This document shows, one piece after another, positions 5,692 through 8,601 of a DNA stretch of 8,601 nucleotides; positions within the stretch are counted from its first letter, which is position 1, and every line of letters begins with the position of its first letter. Below the pieces are notes generated by a model that was not told where the DNA came from, made no database searches, and saw only the letters and a list, made by a program, of their open reading frames with translations. This DNA comes from Actinomycetes bacterium (GTDB lineage Bacteria; Actinomycetota; Acidimicrobiia; Acidimicrobiales; Palsa-688). Location of the stretch: contig JAJZWW010000114.1 of the NCBI GenBank assembly GCA_021846485.1, forward strand, positions 1 through 8,601, written 5' to 3'. The position numbers were made by a program, and so were the translations under genes.

Positions 5692-6897
5692 GTGCCAGCG
5701 TTCGTGTTCCCGGGCCAGGGTTGGCAGCGCCCCGCCATGGGCCGGCAGTGGATCGACCACCCCTCCTGGGAGGTCGTCGGCGACGCATCGGAGGCTGCGG
5801 GACGCGACGTGGCGCACCTGCTGGTCGACGCCGGCGCCGACGAGCTCACCGAGACCCGCAACGCCCAGCTGGCGACGTTCACCCTGAGCCTGGTGGTCCT
5901 CGACGCGGTCGAGCGGCTCGGCATCGAGCCGACGGCGACCGCCGGCCACAGCGTCGGCGAGTACGCCGCCCTCGTCGCCGCCGGGGTGATCGGCTTCGAG
6001 GACGGGGTCCGGCTGGTGTCCGAGCGGGGCGACGCCATGCAGGCGGCCGCCGACGCCGAGCCGGGGGTCATGGCGCTCGTCTCGGGCAGCGACGTGGAGA
6101 CCATCGACATCGCCTGCCGGCTGGCGGACGGTCCGGTGTGGATCGCCAACGACAACAGCGTCACCGAGGTGGTGATCGCCGGCCGGGCCGACGCCGTCGA
6201 GCGCGCCGGGGCTCGGGCCGTGGAGCTCGGAGCCCGCAGCCCGCAGCCCGCCGCGGTCGGCGGGGCCTTTCACACCCCCTTCATGGCCCCCGCCCGCAAC
6301 CGGCTGGTCAAGGCCCTCGACGACGTGGTGTTCCACCAGCCCGAGATCCCGGTGGTGGCCAACGTCGACGGGCGGGCGCACGCCGGCGCCGGCGACTTCC
6401 CGGCCCGCCTCGTCGCCCAGCTGACCAGCCCGGTCCGCTGGCGCCAGAGCGTCCTGCGCCTCGGCTCCCTGCTCGGCGAGCGGGCCGAGACCGCCCGGCT
6501 GTTCGTCGAGCTCGGGCCCGGGTCCTCGCTGTGCCGGCTCGCCGGCCAGACCCTGCCGGGCATCCGCTCGGTCAGCGTCTCCGCCCCCGACGACCTCGAC
6601 CGCCTAGTCGACGCGATCGCCGGGGACACGCCGCTGCACGCCTTCGCCGCCGGGCACCACGGCGAGCACCTCTACGTCTCCGAGCGGGTCGTGATCTCCC
6701 CAGCGGCCGGCGTGTTCGCCCCCGCCCCCGGCCTCGAGCAGTCCGCCGGCACCCCGGTCGAGGTGGGCAGCCTGCTCGGCGAGGTAGCCGGCCAGGACGT
6801 GCGCTCCCCGTTCGCCGGGCGGCTGATGGGCATGCTCGCCGCCCCCGGCGAGCGGGTCCAGTCCGGCCAGCCGGTCGCCTGGCTGCGGGTCCGATGA
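5692..6897 (+). CDS. fabD: Malonyl-CoA:ACP transacylase with a C-terminal BCCP-like domain
   Basis: Moves malonyl from CoA to the acyl carrier protein, feeding type II fatty-acid synthesis. Residues 1 to about 310 are a complete transacylase: oxyanion-loop FPGQGWQ near residue 6, nucleophile S87 in GHSVGEYAAL, substrate-binding R112 in VSERG, and catalytic H194 in GAFHTPFM. Normal FabD ends near residue 310. Here about 78 further residues (324-401) resemble a biotinyl/lipoyl domain. SPAAGVF (336-342) parallels the SPMVGTF of E. coli BCCP, and SPFAGRL followed by GERVQSGQPVAWL (372-398) matches the second half. The EAMKM hairpin with the biotinylated lysine is missing, and there is no lysine in the domain, so it cannot be biotinylated or lipoylated in the usual way. 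GTG 5668 would add 8 residues. The stop overlaps the fabH ATG by 4 bp. Confidence 0.9.
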   Translation: MPAFVFPGQGWQRPAMGRQWIDHPSWEVVGDASEAAGRDVAHLLVDAGADELTETRNAQLATFTLSLVVLDAVERLGIEPTATAGHSVGEYAALVAAGVIGFEDGVRLVSERGDAMQAAADAEPGVMALVSGSDVETIDIACRLADGPVWIANDNSVTEVVIAGRADAVERAGARAVELGARSPQPAAVGGAFHTPFMAPARNRLVKALDDVVFHQPEIPVVANVDGRAHAGAGDFPARLVAQLTSPVRWRQSVLRLGSLLGERAETARLFVELGPGSSLCRLAGQTLPGIRSVSVSAPDDLDRLVDAIAGDTPLHAFAAGHHGEHLYVSERVVISPAAGVFAPAPGLEQSAGTPVEVGSLLGEVAGQDVRSPFAGRLMGMLAAPGERVQSGQPVAWLRVR

Positions 6898-7898
6898 GCC
6901 CAGGGCCCGGTCGCGGCGCGGCGATCACCGGGTGGGGGTCGGCCCTCCCGCCCCGGGTGGTGACCAACCAGGACGTGACCACGCTGTTCGACACGAGCGA
7001 CGAGTGGATCGTCGAGCGCAGCGGCATCCACCGCCGCCACCACGCCTCCGGCCCGTTCGTGGCGGAGGCCGACCAGCCGCCCGCCCACCCCGGCGACGGG
7101 GTGGGCTCCACCGCGACCCTGGCGATAGAGGCCGGCCGGGAGGCCCTCGCGCAAGCGGGGGTGACCGGTGCCGACGTGGGACTGCTGGTGCTCTGCACCA
7201 CCTCCCCCGACCAGGCGGTGCCCGCCACCTCCTCGGCGGTGTCGGCCGCCCTCGGCATCGCCGGCGGAGCCATGGACTTGAACGCGGCCTGCGCCGGCTT
7301 CACCTACGGGCTGGTCACCGCGGCCTCCCTGGTCGCCTCGGGCATCGACCGGGTCCTGCTCGTCGGGGCCGAGACCCTCACCCGGGTCACCAACTTCGCC
7401 GACCGGTCCAACGCGTTCCTCTTCGGCGACGGAGCCGGGGCGGTCGTCTTGGAGGCGGTGCCCGGCCCGGGCTGCCTGCTCGGCTGGGACCTCGGCGTCG
7501 ACGGCACCCTCGTAGCCCTCCTGTACGCCGACCACGGCGGGCCGGGCATGGCCATGAGGGGCCAGGAGGTGTTCCGCCGGGCGGTGCGGGTCACGGTCGA
7601 CTCGGCCGAGCTCTCGCTGCAGCGGGCCAAGGTGGGCGTCGACGAGGTCGCGCTGTTCGTGCCCCACCAGGCCAACTCCCGGATCATGGACGCGGTCGCC
7701 GACCGCCTCGGGCTCCCCCGCGAGCGGATCGCGTCGGTGATCCACGAGACCGGCAACACCTCCTCGGCGTCGATCCCCCTCGCCCTGGTCGACGCCGCCC
7801 GTGCGGGGCGCCTGGCCGACGGGGACCTGGTGCTGCTCGCCGGCTTCGGCGCCGGCATGACCTGGGCGTCCGCCGTCTGGCGCTGGGGCACCCAGTAA
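6894..7898 (+). CDS. fabH: Beta-ketoacyl-ACP synthase III (FabH)
   Basis: Catalyses the first condensation of fatty-acid synthesis, joining an acyl-CoA starter to malonyl-ACP. The protein has 334 residues with the full KAS III triad: C133 in NAACAGFTYG, H258 in PHQANSR and N288 in GNTSSASIP. The N-terminal DTSDEWIVERSGI and FGDGAGAVVLE motifs are also typical. Compared with E. coli FabH, about 15 extra residues (roughly 52-69, rich in Pro, Gly and Asp) follow GIHRRHHA, near the entrance loops that help choose the acyl starter. Whether this changes the starter is unknown. The start ATG 6894 overlaps the fabD stop, so the two are probably co-translated. A hairpin follows the stop. Confidence 0.94.
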   Translation: MSPGPGRGAAITGWGSALPPRVVTNQDVTTLFDTSDEWIVERSGIHRRHHASGPFVAEADQPPAHPGDGVGSTATLAIEAGREALAQAGVTGADVGLLVLCTTSPDQAVPATSSAVSAALGIAGGAMDLNAACAGFTYGLVTAASLVASGIDRVLLVGAETLTRVTNFADRSNAFLFGDGAGAVVLEAVPGPGCLLGWDLGVDGTLVALLYADHGGPGMAMRGQEVFRRAVRVTVDSAELSLQRAKVGVDEVALFVPHQANSRIMDAVADRLGLPRERIASVIHETGNTSSASIPLALVDAARAGRLADGDLVLLAGFGAGMTWASAVWRWGTQ

Positions 7899-8101
7899 CG
7901 CCCCGCCCGGTGCCCGCCGGCCCGGGCCGGCGGACGAGGGGCTCCGCTGCACGGTCCGCCCGACCGGTGGGCCCGACCCGGCCCGCCCGGCGGCCTGGGG
8001 CTGGCCCGGCCGGGCGCTGACTACGCTCGCCACCACCGAGCCGACCGACCCACACCGCCACGGCCTCCGACCCCGGCGGCCCGCTTCCCCTAGGAGAGAC
8101 C
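7899..8101 (+). promoter_or_regulatory. 203-bp gap before acpP, with candidate acpP promoter
   Basis: Apart from the hairpin after fabH, this stretch holds a second short palindrome, GCCCGGCCGGGC (8004-8015), and a TANNNT box, TACGCT (8022-8027). That box would give acpP its own transcript with a leader of about 70 nt, which would suit a protein needed in far larger amounts than FabD or FabH. No -35 match is evident. The acpP ribosome site AGGAG (8092-8096) lies 5 nt before the ATG. No gene is seen in the gap. Confidence 0.35.
7914..7933 (+). terminator. GC hairpin after fabH
   Basis: CCGCCGGCCCGGGCCGGCGG is a perfect 20-bp palindrome starting 16 nt after the fabH stop, with an additional possible outer pairing of GCCCC (7900-7904) and GGGGC (7938-7942). 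No T-tract follows, so it may be a terminator of the U-less kind reported in actinomycetes, or a transcript-processing or stabilising stem. Confidence 0.4.
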
Positions 8102-8341
8102 ATGGACCATGATGAGGCCTTCGACAAGTTCAAGCGCTGCGCCGTCGAGGTGCTCCAAGTCGACCCCGACAAGGTGATCCTCGGCGCCCGCTTCGCCGAC
8201 GACCTCGACGCCGACAGCCTCGACCTCGTCGAGCTGGTCATGGCCCTGGAGGAGCAGTTCGGCATCAGCGTCGACGAGTCCGAGCTGGAGGGCGTCGAGA
8301 CCGTCGCCCAGGCCTTCGCGCTGGTCACCTCGAAGCTCTGA
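8102..8341 (+). CDS. acpP: Acyl carrier protein
   Basis: A 79-residue acidic helical protein of normal ACP size that carries growing acyl chains on a 4'-phosphopantetheine arm. The attachment serine is S39 in DLDADSLDLVELVMALEE, followed by the conserved FGISVDESELEGVETV segment. It starts at ATG 8102 behind AGGAGAG. It follows fabD and fabH on the same strand and is the substrate of both, so it is most likely the housekeeping fatty-acid ACP and not a polyketide ACP. Its TGA stop lies inside the first unit of the 88-bp repeat array, so the array directly abuts the coding sequence. Confidence 0.95.
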   Translation: MDHDEAFDKFKRCAVEVLQVDPDKVILGARFADDLDADSLDLVELVMALEEQFGISVDESELEGVETVAQAFALVTSKL

Positions 8342-8601
8342 CGTGGGAGCGCGGCTCACCCGGCAGGGCGGCGGGGTTGGGGTCCCTGCCGCCGATGGGC
8401 GCGGGGCGCAGCCCCGCCGGGTACGCTGACGTGGGAGCGCGGCTCACCCGGCGGGGCGGCGGGGTTGGGGCCCCCGCCGCCGATGGGCGCGGGGCGCAGC
8501 CCCGCCGGGTACGCTGACGTGGGAGCGCGGCTCACCCGGCAGGGCGGCGGGGTTGGGGCCCCCGCCGCCGATGAGCGCGGGGCGCAGCCCCGCCGGGGAC
8601 G
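8338..8601 (+). repeat. Three 88-bp tandem repeats with conserved three-way-junction folding
   Basis: Units at 8338-8425, 8426-8513 and 8514-8601 differ at only five alignment positions. Each contains an outer stem ACCCG/CGGGT (unit 1: 8358-8362 with 8418-8422), a 10-bp stem GGCGGCGGGG/CCCYGCCGCC (8367-8376 with 8384-8393) and a 7-bp stem GCGGGGC-GCA-GCCCCGC (8401-8417). The first unit begins within the last acpP codon and stop, so the acpP transcript would end in this structure. Possible roles are transcript end formation or 3' mRNA protection; it could also be a variable-number tandem repeat or a REP-like element. The array reaches the window edge, so the copy number is a minimum. Confidence 0.93.

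Noticed and set aside
6672..8036. Long minus-strand open frame opposite fabH
   Set aside because: The plus strand encodes an intact FabH with its catalytic triad; the minus-strand product is compositionally biased and has no recognisable motif.
7899..8101. Riboswitch or small RNA upstream of acpP
   Set aside because: Two GC palindromes are present but no known riboswitch core was recognised. A promoter plus terminator-like hairpin explains the region more simply.
8367..8407. G-quadruplex in the repeat unit
   Set aside because: The G-runs (GGGG, GGGG, GGG, GGGG) are separated by a long C-rich stretch that pairs well with them, so the hairpin is the more likely structure.
8338..8601. CRISPR-like array
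   Set aside because: The repeats are contiguous 88-bp units with no unique spacers and no cas genes nearby.

Overview
This window comes from a very GC-rich, Gram-positive-type genome. The MprA/MprB-like two-component pair, the frequent GTG starts, the TANNNT-type -10 boxes and the discrete fabD-fabH-acpP cluster point to an actinomycete. An early-branching class such as Acidimicrobiia is plausible, but this is inferred from gene style and not from a marker gene.

Layout, left to right. (1) Positions 1-997, minus strand: the first 332 codons of a prolyl oligopeptidase (S9A) whose catalytic half lies outside the window. (2) Divergent from it, 1059-3274, plus strand: an OmpR-family response regulator and its membrane histidine kinase, joined by an ATGA overlap. 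(3) 3325-3408: a tRNA-Leu with anticodon CAA. (4) 3522-5407: a two-gene islet of divergently transcribed genes. One is a D12-class N6-adenine DNA methyltransferase. The other is an unfamiliar 291-residue protein with a D-x13-ExK signature, best read as the partner restriction endonuclease. The methyltransferase ends in a perfect 21-bp tandem duplication that repeats its own stop codon. (5) 5692-8341: fatty-acid synthesis genes: a malonyl-CoA:ACP transacylase with an unusual C-terminal BCCP-like domain that lacks the biotin-lysine hairpin, then FabH (overlapping it by 4 bp), then, after a 203-bp hairpin-rich gap, acyl carrier protein. (6) 8338-8601: three 88-bp tandem repeats, each able to fold into a three-way junction, starting inside the acpP stop codon and running to the window edge.

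How the genes work together. FabD loads malonyl units onto ACP, FabH condenses malonyl-ACP with an acyl-CoA starter, and ACP carries the growing chain, so the right-hand block is the initiation module of type II fatty-acid synthesis. The two-component pair probably senses envelope stress, by analogy with MprAB. The restriction-modification islet sits between the tRNA and the fab genes like an acquired defence cassette; no integrase or clear att repeat is visible. The most unusual items are the FabD fusion, the uncharacterised nuclease candidate and the structured 88-bp repeats.
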